Assembly (NCBI RefSeq): GCF_018343695.1
Contig: NZ_JAGYPJ010000001.1
Location: 4,067,744 to 4,131,743 of the forward strand
Reading direction: 5' to 3'
DNA from: Lederbergia citrisecunda
GTDB taxonomy: Bacteria > Bacillota > Bacilli > Bacillales > Bacillaceae_C
DNA: 64,000 bases
In this document: positions 1 through 8,097 of the stretch, piece by piece
Position numbering within the stretch: the first letter of the stretch is position 1
How the letters are laid out: each line of letters begins with the position of its first letter
The notes under the pieces: model-generated
What the model was told of the DNA's origin: nothing
Databases searched by the model: none
What the model saw: the letters and a program-made list of their open reading frames with translations, nothing else
Translations under genes and position numbers: made by a program

Positions 1-87
1 GGCTTCTTGAATATTTGCAACGTCCTGTGTATGAGGATTACGATAAATGACATATACAATTTGACCTGGGTTGAAATTAATTAGCAT
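1..87 (-). CDS. splA: SplA-like regulator of spore photoproduct lyase (partial, N-terminus)
   Basis: Only the first 29 codons are inside the window; the gene continues past the left edge. The visible residues contain the run VYVIYRNPHTQ followed by VANIQEA, which matches my memory of the short (about 80 aa) TRAP-like SplA proteins that repress the splAB spore photoproduct lyase operon. The ATG at 87 follows an AGGAAGTAGGA ribosome site. A very good sigma-G promoter lies 44 bases upstream of the start, as expected for splAB. splB would be expected just outside the window. The family call rests on a short stretch, so it is likely but not certain. Confidence 0.68.
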   Translation of the reverse strand, partial: MLINFNPGQIVYVIYRNPHTQDVANIQEA

Positions 88-130
88 ATGATCGTCCTAC
101 TTCCTAATAAGTAATAATTGAATGTGTTAA

Positions 131-160
131 TACTATGCATAAAATCATCAACTTTATTCA
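131..160 (-). promoter_or_regulatory. sigma-G-type promoter of splA
   Basis: Read on the minus strand: -35 TGAATA (160-155), a 17-base spacer, then -10 CATAGTA (137-131). The forespore sigma-G consensus is close to TGAATA-N17/18-CATACTA, so there is one mismatch. It faces the splA-like gene. Confidence 0.7.
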
Positions 161-259
161 CTCATCCAAAGACTACAAATTTTTCACTAAATTTAAAAAA
201 TATAACTTTAATATTAGGTGATATTCTATAATGATAAATAGGAGAGGTGGGAATACATA

Positions 260-1018
260 ATGTTTAGCAATTATGGAAAACTTTGTACGGAGTTTTACGA
301 TTTTACAAAGCCCGTTGGAATGTCGATAGATGGAGATATCGAATATTACTTAGATCGGTTAAAACATGTTCATGGAAGAATCTTGGAAGCGGGAGTAGGG
401 TCAGGGAGATTTTTGATTCCACTTTTGGAAAAAGGATTTGTTGTAGATGGCCTAGACTATTCTGCAGATATGTTAAAGTCTTGCAAAGAGCGTTGTGAAA
501 ATAGAGGTTTCCATCCCGAGTTATATGAAGGTTTGCTTGAGGACTTTCATTTGCCTTATAAGTACGAAGCGATTATTATGCCGACAGGCACTTTTGGTTT
601 ACTAGAAACAAGGGGAGCTGCGCTAAATGCATTAACATGTTTTAAAAATCACTTGCAACCTGGCGGCCGAATTATTATTGACCTAGGATTACCTAATGAT
701 TTTAAAGTAGGGGATATATCTAATAGTGTCATTTCTTTTCCTAATGGTGAAGGAATCACGCTTGAAGGTAGATCAATTGAACTTGATTGGGTTCAGCAAA
801 GAACCGTAACACATCTTAGGTATGAAAAATGGAAAGACGGAAAGCTAATAGATACAGAGCTCCAAAGATTAGTATTGAGTTGGTATGGAATTGAAGAATT
901 TAAACTGATTTTAAGTGATATTGGATTTACAAACGTTTCCGTTTCATCTGGGTATACATATGAAAAGAACCCAACCAGTGCAAATGAAATCATTACGTTT
1001 GAAGGAGAAGTAGATTAA
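260..1018 (+). CDS. Class I SAM-dependent methyltransferase
   Basis: 252 aa. The SAM-binding motif I is visible near residues 39-51 (LEAGVGSGRFLIPLL), followed by an acidic motif around VDGLDYSADML, and motif post-I/IV near the stretch IIMPTGTFGLL. This is the Methyltransf_25/11 Rossmann type; the acceptor substrate cannot be told. The start is ATG behind a strong GGAGAGGTGGG site at 241-251. It is monocistronic: the upstream gene is divergent and the downstream space holds only a tiny ORF. No membrane segment or signal peptide is present. Confidence 0.85.
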   Translation: MFSNYGKLCTEFYDFTKPVGMSIDGDIEYYLDRLKHVHGRILEAGVGSGRFLIPLLEKGFVVDGLDYSADMLKSCKERCENRGFHPELYEGLLEDFHLPYKYEAIIMPTGTFGLLETRGAALNALTCFKNHLQPGGRIIIDLGLPNDFKVGDISNSVISFPNGEGITLEGRSIELDWVQQRTVTHLRYEKWKDGKLIDTELQRLVLSWYGIEEFKLILSDIGFTNVSVSSGYTYEKNPTSANEIITFEGEVD

Positions 1019-1145
1019 AAGAGTAAGATTCCTAATACGCACTATGGTAGTTTTTAACAGGCTGTTACTTATCTGAAAACGTACTGTTTTTTGGATTTGT
1101 TTCTCAATTTTAATTGTTAAGCTAAGGTGCTTAGGGGGTGTGAAG

Positions 1146-1247
1146 GTGATTAAGAAAAAGAAAGTTCTTCTTTTATACGCAGGTATTTTAGTTGCTGTAT
1201 TCATCTTCATCCCGCTGTTCGGGAATCCTCTTAGTGCATTATTTTAA
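1146..1247 (+). CDS. Small single-span membrane protein (33 aa), hypothetical
   Basis: A GTG start at 1146 sits 5 bases after AGGGGGTG (1133-1140). The product begins with a lysine-rich stretch (IKKKKV) followed by about 20 hydrophobic residues (LLLYAGILVAVFIFIPLF) and ends within ten residues. This is the usual look of a Bacillus membrane micro-protein: short positive N-terminus, one transmembrane helix. I do not recognise the family. Support is the good ribosome site and the amphipathic composition; no comparative data were available. Confidence 0.45.
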   Translation: MIKKKKVLLLYAGILVAVFIFIPLFGNPLSALF

Positions 1248-1424
1248 TAAAAGGAATTTTTTACCAATATATTATATACTAGTCTTTTTTATGCTTTAGG
1301 AAAATAATCTTTTCACTTATTTTTACTGAACAGTTCATAAATGTCTGATCATATATGTAAAGCACCGCTTAATATCAACTAATTATTTATAGGGTTGAGA
1401 AAGCAACAATTACCGGAAAAACGC

Positions 1425-1467
1425 AAAATCAGGTGGGAAAATTATTTGCCTTATTCCACCTGATTTT
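1425..1467 (-). terminator. Intrinsic terminator after the AAC(3)-like gene
   Basis: Perfect 12-base arms AAAATCAGGTGG (1425-1436) and CCACCTGATTTT (1456-1467) close a 19-base loop. It lies 13 bases beyond the stop of the minus-strand gene. The T-rich flanks on both sides would let it work in both directions. Confidence 0.7.
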
Positions 1468-1480
1468 AATTTTTCTGAGC

Positions 1481-2275
1481 TTATTGTGTTGTGTATGAAT
1501 ATTTGATGATTGTTTTTTCATCAAGTGGGTCATTATTCGAAAATAGATCAGGGATGTCCTGTAGCATTTCTAGTAATACTTCGGTAGTTTTACCTGCATC
1601 ACATACCCTTGTTTCCGCATTTCCGAAATTCCCTTTAGTCATTGCTTTGCGACGTAACAGAATGTCATCAACCTTCCAAAAATAATCGGACCAAGTTTCA
1701 CCACAATGCCTTTGAGATGGAACATCAATGATACGGCCATCCATCATAATCGTTTGAAGGGGCTTGTGCATGTCGGTCAACCTGCCGGGAATATTGGCCC
1801 ATTCTTCAATTCCGTGGATAAATGTATTTTTTGTCAAATCAACCCCAACTAGCAAGATTTGAGCATTCCGGTCTAGCAACCTGCCCCATGCTGATTCACG
1901 TGCACAAGGGGTGGTGCAATATTCGTCTCCTGATGTGAAAGCTTCAGCATCTTTTCCAAAGGCAGCAACAGAATGGGTAGGATGCGCAGAACGAAGAACA
2001 TTCGGTCTTTTTCGGAATAATTCCGTTAATATGCCTACACAGGAAGGAGAGTCCGTTACTGAAAAAATTGGATTTCCCGTATTAATATATGACCAACTAT
2101 GAGTCGGAAAAACGAGAAGGCCGTCATTCATATATTCCTGAAAGGCATCCAAAACAGTATCCGCTCTTCCCGCAACAGGACCAATTTTTTTATAAGAAGA
2201 GTGGACTATTAATGTTCCCTCCGGATTAATTCCTAGATTATACAAATCTTCTATCAAGCTTTCTTTCGTATGCAT
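1481..2275 (-). CDS. AAC(3)-type aminoglycoside N-acetyltransferase family (YokD-like)
   Basis: 264 aa, the usual length of the AAC(3)/YokD family. The N-terminus carries the family hallmark LIVHSSYKKIGPVAG with the acetyl-CoA-binding region around residues 23-38; LLVFPTHSW near residue 54-62, RSAHPTHSVAAFG near 96-108 and GVDLTKNTFIHGIEEW near 143-158 are also typical. Chromosomal members are often of unknown substrate; real aminoglycoside resistance should not be assumed. It lies 48 bases downstream of the C45 hydrolase on the same strand, so the two probably share a transcript. Start ATG is preceded by an AGAAAGGA-like site. Confidence 0.85.
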   Translation of the reverse strand: MHTKESLIEDLYNLGINPEGTLIVHSSYKKIGPVAGRADTVLDAFQEYMNDGLLVFPTHSWSYINTGNPIFSVTDSPSCVGILTELFRKRPNVLRSAHPTHSVAAFGKDAEAFTSGDEYCTTPCARESAWGRLLDRNAQILLVGVDLTKNTFIHGIEEWANIPGRLTDMHKPLQTIMMDGRIIDVPSQRHCGETWSDYFWKVDDILLRRKAMTKGNFGNAETRVCDAGKTTEVLLEMLQDIPDLFSNNDPLDEKTIIKYSYTTQ

Positions 2276-2323
2276 TTCTGATGTCCTTTCTAATCTTTCT
2301 CATCTTGATTGGAGGTCTTATAT

Positions 2324-3283
2324 TTACAAAACATCCGATTTCATTTCGATTGAAAGTCGCTCCTCGCTTCCTGCAGCAGTAAGGTAGATTTTCCTTTCAT
2401 TCGGAATATAAGAGACTGTGTAAAGTGTACCAAAAAATTGATCATAATTCGTATAAAATAAAGGAGAGTCCGCTTTGCTGAACCAATCGTGAAGCTCCTT
2501 TACAGTTTGGGAGGAGGTAGCTTTTTCTAATACTGCTAAACGGTCATCTGATGAGCCTACCCATTTTCGGTTGTACCCCTCCATTTTACTCGTCTGGAAT
2601 TTGTTTACGCAGGCAAGCTCGTTTGGACGCGTTAAGATTTGAACATCTTCAGGTGAAGCTTCGACGACAGCAAAGTTTCCTTTTCCATCTAGCAGAGAGT
2701 AATTATAGCAAGCAGCATGAGGTAATTCTTTCAATAATTGAATAGCCTCATCCACATCTTTGCACATTTCTAAAACAATTCTCACGATCGTGCTGCATAC
2801 AAAGCCTTTTTTATAAAATTCATTGTTGACAAAATGTAAACCAACGACTAATCCTGAACGATTCATTCCGTCCAATCGACCGACTAGAAATTGGGCATTA
2901 CCGTAAACTGTATCGTTCTTAATAAATAAGCCATCATAGACCCTTGGACTGAAATCATAATTCCTCACATAAAAATCGCTTGTAATGAAACTAGTACATC
3001 CTAATTCTGCAAGCTGTGGCATGTCGTATCCGGCAAGAAAACGAAGGATGTCAGCTTCCGGAAATCCAGAGCCATCGATAATGCCCTGCAGTTCCTCAAG
3101 AAGGGGAGGACAATAAATATTCAAAACCTCTTTTATTTCCTCCGCATTTTGTTGCAATTGATATGCTTTTTGTAACTCCTTGAATTGAGCTTGTATCGCT
3201 ATAGAGTTTTTTACCATGGCACCTATAGCAAGGCCACTTTCGTAATAATTACCAGAAATCACTACTTGTTGGATAGATAACAC
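2324..3283 (-). CDS. C45-family Ntn hydrolase (acyl-CoA:6-APA acyltransferase-like)
   Basis: 319 aa. Cys96 in ELGCTSF is followed by an FYVRNYDFSP segment, the pattern around the N-terminal nucleophile of the C45 (isopenicillin N acyltransferase-like) family; a GRLDGMNRSGLVVGLHFVNN segment follows near residues 136-155. In the family the chain cuts itself before the Cys, so residues 1-95 would be the propeptide. No signal peptide is seen, so it should act in the cytoplasm. Natural substrate unknown; amide-bond hydrolysis or acyl transfer is the family chemistry. It is transcribed toward, and probably with, the AAC(3)-like gene. Confidence 0.8.
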   Translation of the reverse strand: MLSIQQVVISGNYYESGLAIGAMVKNSIAIQAQFKELQKAYQLQQNAEEIKEVLNIYCPPLLEELQGIIDGSGFPEADILRFLAGYDMPQLAELGCTSFITSDFYVRNYDFSPRVYDGLFIKNDTVYGNAQFLVGRLDGMNRSGLVVGLHFVNNEFYKKGFVCSTIVRIVLEMCKDVDEAIQLLKELPHAACYNYSLLDGKGNFAVVEASPEDVQILTRPNELACVNKFQTSKMEGYNRKWVGSSDDRLAVLEKATSSQTVKELHDWFSKADSPLFYTNYDQFFGTLYTVSYIPNERKIYLTAAGSEERLSIEMKSDVL

Positions 3284-3345
3284 ATGACCACTCCTTTACG
3301 TAGAGATTATATGAATTGTAGAAATACTTTATCATATATGAATAG

Positions 3346-3378
3346 AAAAAAAAGGACTTCATTTGCTCAATGAAGTCC
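3346..3378 (-). terminator. Intrinsic terminator of the dedA gene
   Basis: Ten-base perfect arms GGACTTCATT (3354-3363) and AATGAAGTCC (3369-3378) with a 5-base loop. On the minus strand the stem is followed by a run of T (A run at 3346-3353 on plus). It sits 10 bases past the stop of the DedA gene. Confidence 0.85.
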
Positions 3379-3387
3379 GAGTAATTT

Positions 3388-4029
3388 TTATTTTGAGAAG
3401 CGCTCTTTTACAAAGCCAATGATTGCAGGTAAAACAGATATAAAGATGATAAGCAAAATAACCGTGGAGAAGTTATTTTTGATGATTTTGATATTACCGA
3501 AGAAATACCCGGCGATTGTACAAAGCAACACCCAAATCGCACCGCCGATAATATTATAGGTGATAAAATAACGATAGTTCATTCGGCTTGCTCCTGCTAC
3601 GAATGGAGCAAATGTACGAATAAATGGCATAAAACGAGCGAATATAATGGTTTTACCACCGTGCTTCTTAAAGAATTCCTCTGCTTTTTCCATTTTTTCT
3701 TTGTTGATCATCTTGCCGATCCAGCTATTTGATGGAATCGATGTTCCAATTTTTTTTCCAATATGATAATTGACGGTATCTCCAATTACTGCCGCGCTAA
3801 AAAAGACAATCAACAGTAAAACGATATTGAATGCACCGACTGCCGCAAAAGCCCCACTCGCAAACAATAAAGAATCTCCAGGTAAAAATGGAAAGACTAC
3901 GACACCTGTTTCAACAAAGACAATTAAAAATAAAATCGCATAGGACCATATATCAAATATTTGAATGATGTCGATTAAATGTTCATCAATATGTAAAATG
4001 AAACTAATTAAACTTTTAATAATATTCAC
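3388..4029 (-). CDS. DedA/VTT-family membrane protein
   Basis: 213 aa with about five hydrophobic segments. Family signs: FPFLPGDSLLFASG near residues 46-59, and FARFMPFIRTFAPFVAGASRMNY near residues 130-152, which holds the conserved R and P residues of the VTT (SNARE-associated) domain. DedA proteins act in the membrane in lipid (undecaprenyl phosphate or phospholipid) flipping; B. subtilis has several, so I give no symbol. Start ATG at 4029 has a weak AAAAAGGAT site upstream. It stands alone, with its own terminator. Confidence 0.88.
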   Translation of the reverse strand: MNIIKSLISFILHIDEHLIDIIQIFDIWSYAILFLIVFVETGVVVFPFLPGDSLLFASGAFAAVGAFNIVLLLIVFFSAAVIGDTVNYHIGKKIGTSIPSNSWIGKMINKEKMEKAEEFFKKHGGKTIIFARFMPFIRTFAPFVAGASRMNYRYFITYNIIGGAIWVLLCTIAGYFFGNIKIIKNNFSTVILLIIFISVLPAIIGFVKERFSK

Positions 4030-4085
4030 GATTCCAAATCCTTTTTAAGTATTTAGTAGAAAGGTACACAACACATTATCGCCTT

Positions 4086-4113
4086 TTTACGAATATACCG
4101 CAAGTGCTACAAT
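4086..4113 (+). promoter_or_regulatory. Candidate sigma-A promoter of the CdaR-type regulator
   Basis: TTTACG (4086-4091), 16-base spacer, TACAAT (4108-4113), 19 bases before the start codon. The match is moderate, and the short leader leaves room only for the GTGAGGGGA ribosome site. Confidence 0.4.
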
Positions 4114-4132
4114 AGAGTGAGGGGACGAAATC

Positions 4133-5245
4133 ATGCTTTCAGCTTATCTTGCTAAGAAAATTATTGATGAAGTTATGAAGTTGTTTGATAAAGATATTAT
4201 CATTGTCGATGAAGATGGCATTATTATGGCCAGTTCTGATGAACAAAGGGTCGGAAAGTTCCATGAAGGTGCTTTAATAAGCGTTCAGGAAAAAAGAAAG
4301 GTTATCATTAAAAAAGAAGATGAAGCCACTTTACAAGGTGTGAAAGCTGGAGTGAATTTACCAATCTTTTTCCTAGATAGAGTGATTGGTGTTATTGGCA
4401 TAACTGGTGAACCAGAACTAATCTTTCCTTATGGTGAGTTGTTAAAAAAGATGACGGAGCTACTTATACAGGAAAACTATTATTCGGAACAAAAGCAATG
4501 GCGCTCTAGAATGATAGAGTCATTTGTGTATGATTGGATTCAGCGGAAGGATTGGTCACCAGAGTTCATTGAGTTTGCAAAAATTCTCAATATTAATCTT
4601 CAACTAGATAGAAGACTCGTATTAATTCAGTTAAACGAGCAGCCCGAATTTATCATAAAAGGAATGAGTGAACTTACGTATATTTGGGATGATTCTAGTG
4701 AAGATTTATTCATTCCTTGGGGAAATAACCGTCTTCTCTTCATTCATCACGATAAAAAAGATAATGTGAGGCATATGGTAGAAAGGCTGAAACAGTTAAA
4801 ATTGTATATTACGTCGACTTGGAACACAGATGTATCTATCGGTGTCAGCCAGCCAGTGGTAAGCTCACAGATGGCAAATGGATATGAACAGGCAGAACGC
4901 GCATTAAAAGTGGCATTAAAAACGAACGACATTGTATGTGAAGAAGACCTGCGCTTGGAACTATGTTTAGAGGAAATTAGTCCAGCTTCGTGCGAGAAGT
5001 TCACGGAGCGAATTTTACAAGGTGTCATTCATAATGAAGAGTTACTTGAAACTTTTTATATGTATTTTGAGAAAAACATGTCTATCAAACTTACAGCTGA
5101 GGCTCTACATATACATATTAATACACTGCATTATCGGATTAAAAAATTGGAAAACATCACTGGCCTAGATTTGAAAAAGGTTCCAGATATCGTCAATCTC
5201 TATTTAGCTCTCCGTTTTTTGTATGAACATCCAAAAAAACAATGA
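4133..5245 (+). CDS. CdaR/PucR-type regulator of the glycolate oxidase operon
   Basis: 370 aa. Residues 1-135 look like the putative sugar-diacid recognition domain (LAKKIIDEVMKLFDKDI... with the later GVNLPIFF and GVIGITGEPE). The C-terminus (about 310-365) is a PucR-type helix-turn-helix: FEKNMSIKLTAEALHIHINTLHYRIKKLE. This is the sugar-diacid regulator architecture. It stands 90 bases upstream of glcD in the same direction, matching the B. subtilis ysfB-ysfC-ysfD order, so it is inferred to activate glycolate oxidation in response to a hydroxy acid. Its own promoter candidate is at 4086-4113. Confidence 0.85.
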   Translation: MLSAYLAKKIIDEVMKLFDKDIIIVDEDGIIMASSDEQRVGKFHEGALISVQEKRKVIIKKEDEATLQGVKAGVNLPIFFLDRVIGVIGITGEPELIFPYGELLKKMTELLIQENYYSEQKQWRSRMIESFVYDWIQRKDWSPEFIEFAKILNINLQLDRRLVLIQLNEQPEFIIKGMSELTYIWDDSSEDLFIPWGNNRLLFIHHDKKDNVRHMVERLKQLKLYITSTWNTDVSIGVSQPVVSSQMANGYEQAERALKVALKTNDIVCEEDLRLELCLEEISPASCEKFTERILQGVIHNEELLETFYMYFEKNMSIKLTAEALHIHINTLHYRIKKLENITGLDLKKVPDIVNLYLALRFLYEHPKKQ

Positions 5246-5335
5246 AATTATCTATTGGATTTTACATTTTTGCACATAGAATTGTATGTAACAATCTTAT
5301 AAGATAAATAGAAAGCTTGAAAAGGGTGTGAAAGA

Positions 5336-6748
5336 ATGATTACGGATCAAATAAAGGAGAGGCTATCCTCGATTGTAGGAGAAGAAAATGTAATCGCTTC
5401 ACAAGCTGGTCGCCTAGTATATTCATATGACGCTACACCAAATTATCAGTCAATGCCTGATTTGGTAGTTGCACCGCGCAATATAGAAGAAATAGCTGAA
5501 ATTGTAAACGTTTGCCGATATGAGAAGATTCCAATCATTCCGCGTGGATCAGGGACTAATTTATGTGCAGGAACGGTCCCAACTGAGGGTGGGATTGTTC
5601 TTTTATTCAAACATATGAACAAAATCCTCGAAATTGATGAGGAAAATTTAACGGTAACCGTTCAACCAGGTGTGATTACGCAAGATATGATACGGGAAGT
5701 AGAAAAGCGAGGACTATTCTATCCACCCGATCCGAGTTCAATGAAAATATCAACCATTGGCGGCAATATTAATGAGAACTCAGGTGGCTTACGTGGCTTA
5801 AAGTACGGAGTAACGGCTGATTATGTCATGGCTCTAGAAGCTGTGTTACCGAACGGGGATATTATTCGAACCGGTGGAAAACTGGCCAAAGATGTGGCGG
5901 GCTATAATTTGACCCAGCTTCTTGTTGGCTCGGAAGGAACCCTAGCCATTATAACAGAAGCGACATTGAAACTCATTCCGATTCCGGAAACGAAACAGAC
6001 AATGCTTGCACTTTATCAAAATATGGATGCAGCAGCGCGATCTGTTTCGGAAATTATTTCATCAAAAATTATTCCAGCAACACTAGAGTTCCTAGATCAA
6101 CCAACATTAAAAGCAGTTGAAGATTTTGCGAAAATAGGCCTTCCAACTGATGTGGAGGCGGTCCTTTTAATTGAGCAAGACGGACCACATGAGATTGTGG
6201 AGCGGGATATGAAAAAAATGGCGGATATTTGCACAAAAGAAGGAGCTGTTTCAGTAAAAATTGCAGAAACAGAAGTAGAGGCCCTAGCCTTAACAGAAGC
6301 TCGCAGGTCGGCTCTTTCTGCATTGGCAAGATTAAAACCGACGACCATTCTTGAAGATGCAACCGTTCCACGCTCGGAAATCGCTAATATGGTAAAAGCC
6401 ATTAATGAAATTGCCGAAAAGCACAATGTCACGATCTGTACGTTCGGTCATGCGGGTGATGGTAATTTGCACCCTACCTGTCCAACAGATGTTAGGGATA
6501 AAGAGGAAATGAAACGGGTGGATGCTGCATTTGCAGATATTTTTGCGAAAGCCATTGAACTTGGCGGGACCATTACAGGGGAACATGGAGTCGGGATGAT
6601 GAAGGCTCCATTTTTGGAATGGAAGCTCGGTACAGAAGGAATTTTGATCATGAGGGCAATCAAGCAATCATTTGACCCTCATAACATTATGAATCCAGGG
6701 AAAATTTTTGCAAAAGAAACACGGAAACGGCTGGTGGTAAGCCGATGA
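5336..6748 (+). CDS. glcD: Glycolate oxidase subunit GlcD (FAD-linked)
   Basis: 470 aa, full length. The FAD-binding (PCMH) domain shows PIIPRGSGTNLCAGTVPTEG near residues 62-81 and ENSGGLRGLKYGVTADYV near 146-163; the C-terminal FAD oxidase domain carries CTFGHAGDGNLHP near 370-382 and TGEHGVGMMKAPFL near 413-426. It oxidises glycolate (or lactate/other 2-hydroxy acid) to the 2-oxo acid and passes electrons to the Fe-S partner. The stop overlaps the glcF start by ATGA, so the two are translationally coupled. D-lactate dehydrogenase is the main alternative; the operon context favours glycolate oxidase. Confidence 0.88.
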   Translation: MITDQIKERLSSIVGEENVIASQAGRLVYSYDATPNYQSMPDLVVAPRNIEEIAEIVNVCRYEKIPIIPRGSGTNLCAGTVPTEGGIVLLFKHMNKILEIDEENLTVTVQPGVITQDMIREVEKRGLFYPPDPSSMKISTIGGNINENSGGLRGLKYGVTADYVMALEAVLPNGDIIRTGGKLAKDVAGYNLTQLLVGSEGTLAIITEATLKLIPIPETKQTMLALYQNMDAAARSVSEIISSKIIPATLEFLDQPTLKAVEDFAKIGLPTDVEAVLLIEQDGPHEIVERDMKKMADICTKEGAVSVKIAETEVEALALTEARRSALSALARLKPTTILEDATVPRSEIANMVKAINEIAEKHNVTICTFGHAGDGNLHPTCPTDVRDKEEMKRVDAAFADIFAKAIELGGTITGEHGVGMMKAPFLEWKLGTEGILIMRAIKQSFDPHNIMNPGKIFAKETRKRLVVSR

Positions 6749-8073
6749 TTGAAATGACGAAAAGGGAAAAAGCGATTCAGGAAGCATTTAAAGAAAGAAT
6801 GGATGAAACGGAACTGCTAAACTGTATGCGCTGCGGTTTTTGCCTACCAGCTTGCCCAACTTATATTGAAACCGGATTTGATGAGACTCACTCACCGCGT
6901 GGGCGAATTGCTTTGATGAAAGCCGTTCATGATGGCTTGATTTCTCCAGATGATGATGTGGAAAGATCGCTAAATCTTTGTCTCGGCTGTCGTGCGTGTG
7001 AGCCGGTTTGCCCGGCAGGTGTCCAATACGGACATTTGCTTGAAGATGCAAGAGATATATTTAATGAGTATAATCGTCATTCCCTTCCGATAAAAATGGT
7101 GCGCAAAACGATATTTGAAGGATTATTTCCACATCAGAATCGGATGGCAAATGCTATTGGCTTGCTTAGTTTTTATCAGCGGAGTGGTTTACAAAAGGCA
7201 ACTCGAAAAATAGGCTTTATAAAGCTTTTTCCTAAACATCTCAGGCAAATGGAAAAGGCCTTACCTGACGTGCCTTCGCGAAAAACGATGAAAAATAGAC
7301 CTACGAATCTATCAGCAAATACGTATCAATTTAAAGCAAAAGTGGCCTTCTTTCGCGGATGTTTAATGGATACGATGTTTATGGATACGAATGATGCTAC
7401 CTTAAAGCTTCTACAAAAGGCAGGATGTGAAATCGTTATTCCCGAGGGGCAGAATTGCTGTGGGGCTTTGCATGGGCATAGTGGAGAAATGGATAAAGCG
7501 AAGGAACTAGCTAAGCGGAATATTGATGCATTTGAGAATACTGATGCAGATTACATTATTGTGAATGCGGGTGGTTGTGGTGCTTTTTTAATCGATTATG
7601 ATCACTTGCTGAAGGATGATCCCGAGTATGCTGGCCGCGCAAAAGAGTTCGCAGCAAAAATGAAGGATATATCACAAATATTATATGAGCTGGATTTTCA
7701 TAAACAAGTTCCACTTTCTCTTAAAAATCAAATTGTTACGTATCAGGACTCCTGCCATCTACGCAATGTCATGAAAACATTTTTACCACCACGGGCCCTC
7801 ATTTCCGCTATCCAAGGGGCAAATTTTAGAGAAATGGAAAAAGCCGATAGCTGCTGTGGCTCAGCGGGGATTTATAATATTATAGAATCCGAGATGTCGA
7901 TGAAAATTTTGGATCATAAAATGGAAAAAGTGGCAGAAACAGAAGCCCACACAATTGTAACAGCCAATCCCGGATGCCTGCTTCAAATGAAGCTTGGGAT
8001 CGAAAGAGAAGGGCTATCAGATAGAGTCCGCGCGATCCATATTGTAGATTTGTTGTTAGAGGCATGTGATTAA
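6745..8073 (+). CDS. glcF: Glycolate oxidase iron-sulfur subunit GlcF
   Basis: 442 aa. Two 4Fe-4S motifs lie near the N-terminus: CMRCGFCLPACPTY (about residues 27-40) and CLGCRACEPVCPAG (about 78-91). Two CCG domains follow, with FRGCLMD...NCCGALHGHSGE (about 205-250) and DSCHLRN...CCGSAGIYN (about 335-375). This is the electron-transfer partner of GlcD. Start overlaps the glcD stop by four bases. An S51-type hydrolase follows 24 bases later, probably on the same mRNA. Confidence 0.88.
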   Translation: MIEMTKREKAIQEAFKERMDETELLNCMRCGFCLPACPTYIETGFDETHSPRGRIALMKAVHDGLISPDDDVERSLNLCLGCRACEPVCPAGVQYGHLLEDARDIFNEYNRHSLPIKMVRKTIFEGLFPHQNRMANAIGLLSFYQRSGLQKATRKIGFIKLFPKHLRQMEKALPDVPSRKTMKNRPTNLSANTYQFKAKVAFFRGCLMDTMFMDTNDATLKLLQKAGCEIVIPEGQNCCGALHGHSGEMDKAKELAKRNIDAFENTDADYIIVNAGGCGAFLIDYDHLLKDDPEYAGRAKEFAAKMKDISQILYELDFHKQVPLSLKNQIVTYQDSCHLRNVMKTFLPPRALISAIQGANFREMEKADSCCGSAGIYNIIESEMSMKILDHKMEKVAETEAHTIVTANPGCLLQMKLGIEREGLSDRVRAIHIVDLLLEACD

Positions 8074-8097
8074 TAATAAAAAAACAAGGAGGAAAAC

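Noticed and set aside
1481-2275. Acquired antibiotic resistance gene
   Set aside because: The AAC(3)-like gene has normal chromosomal composition and no mobile neighbours; YokD-type homologues are common in Bacillus without proven resistance.
6069-6667. Several ORFs of 70-111 codons antisense to glcD
   Set aside because: All are shadows of the strongly coding glcD frame and lack ribosome sites.
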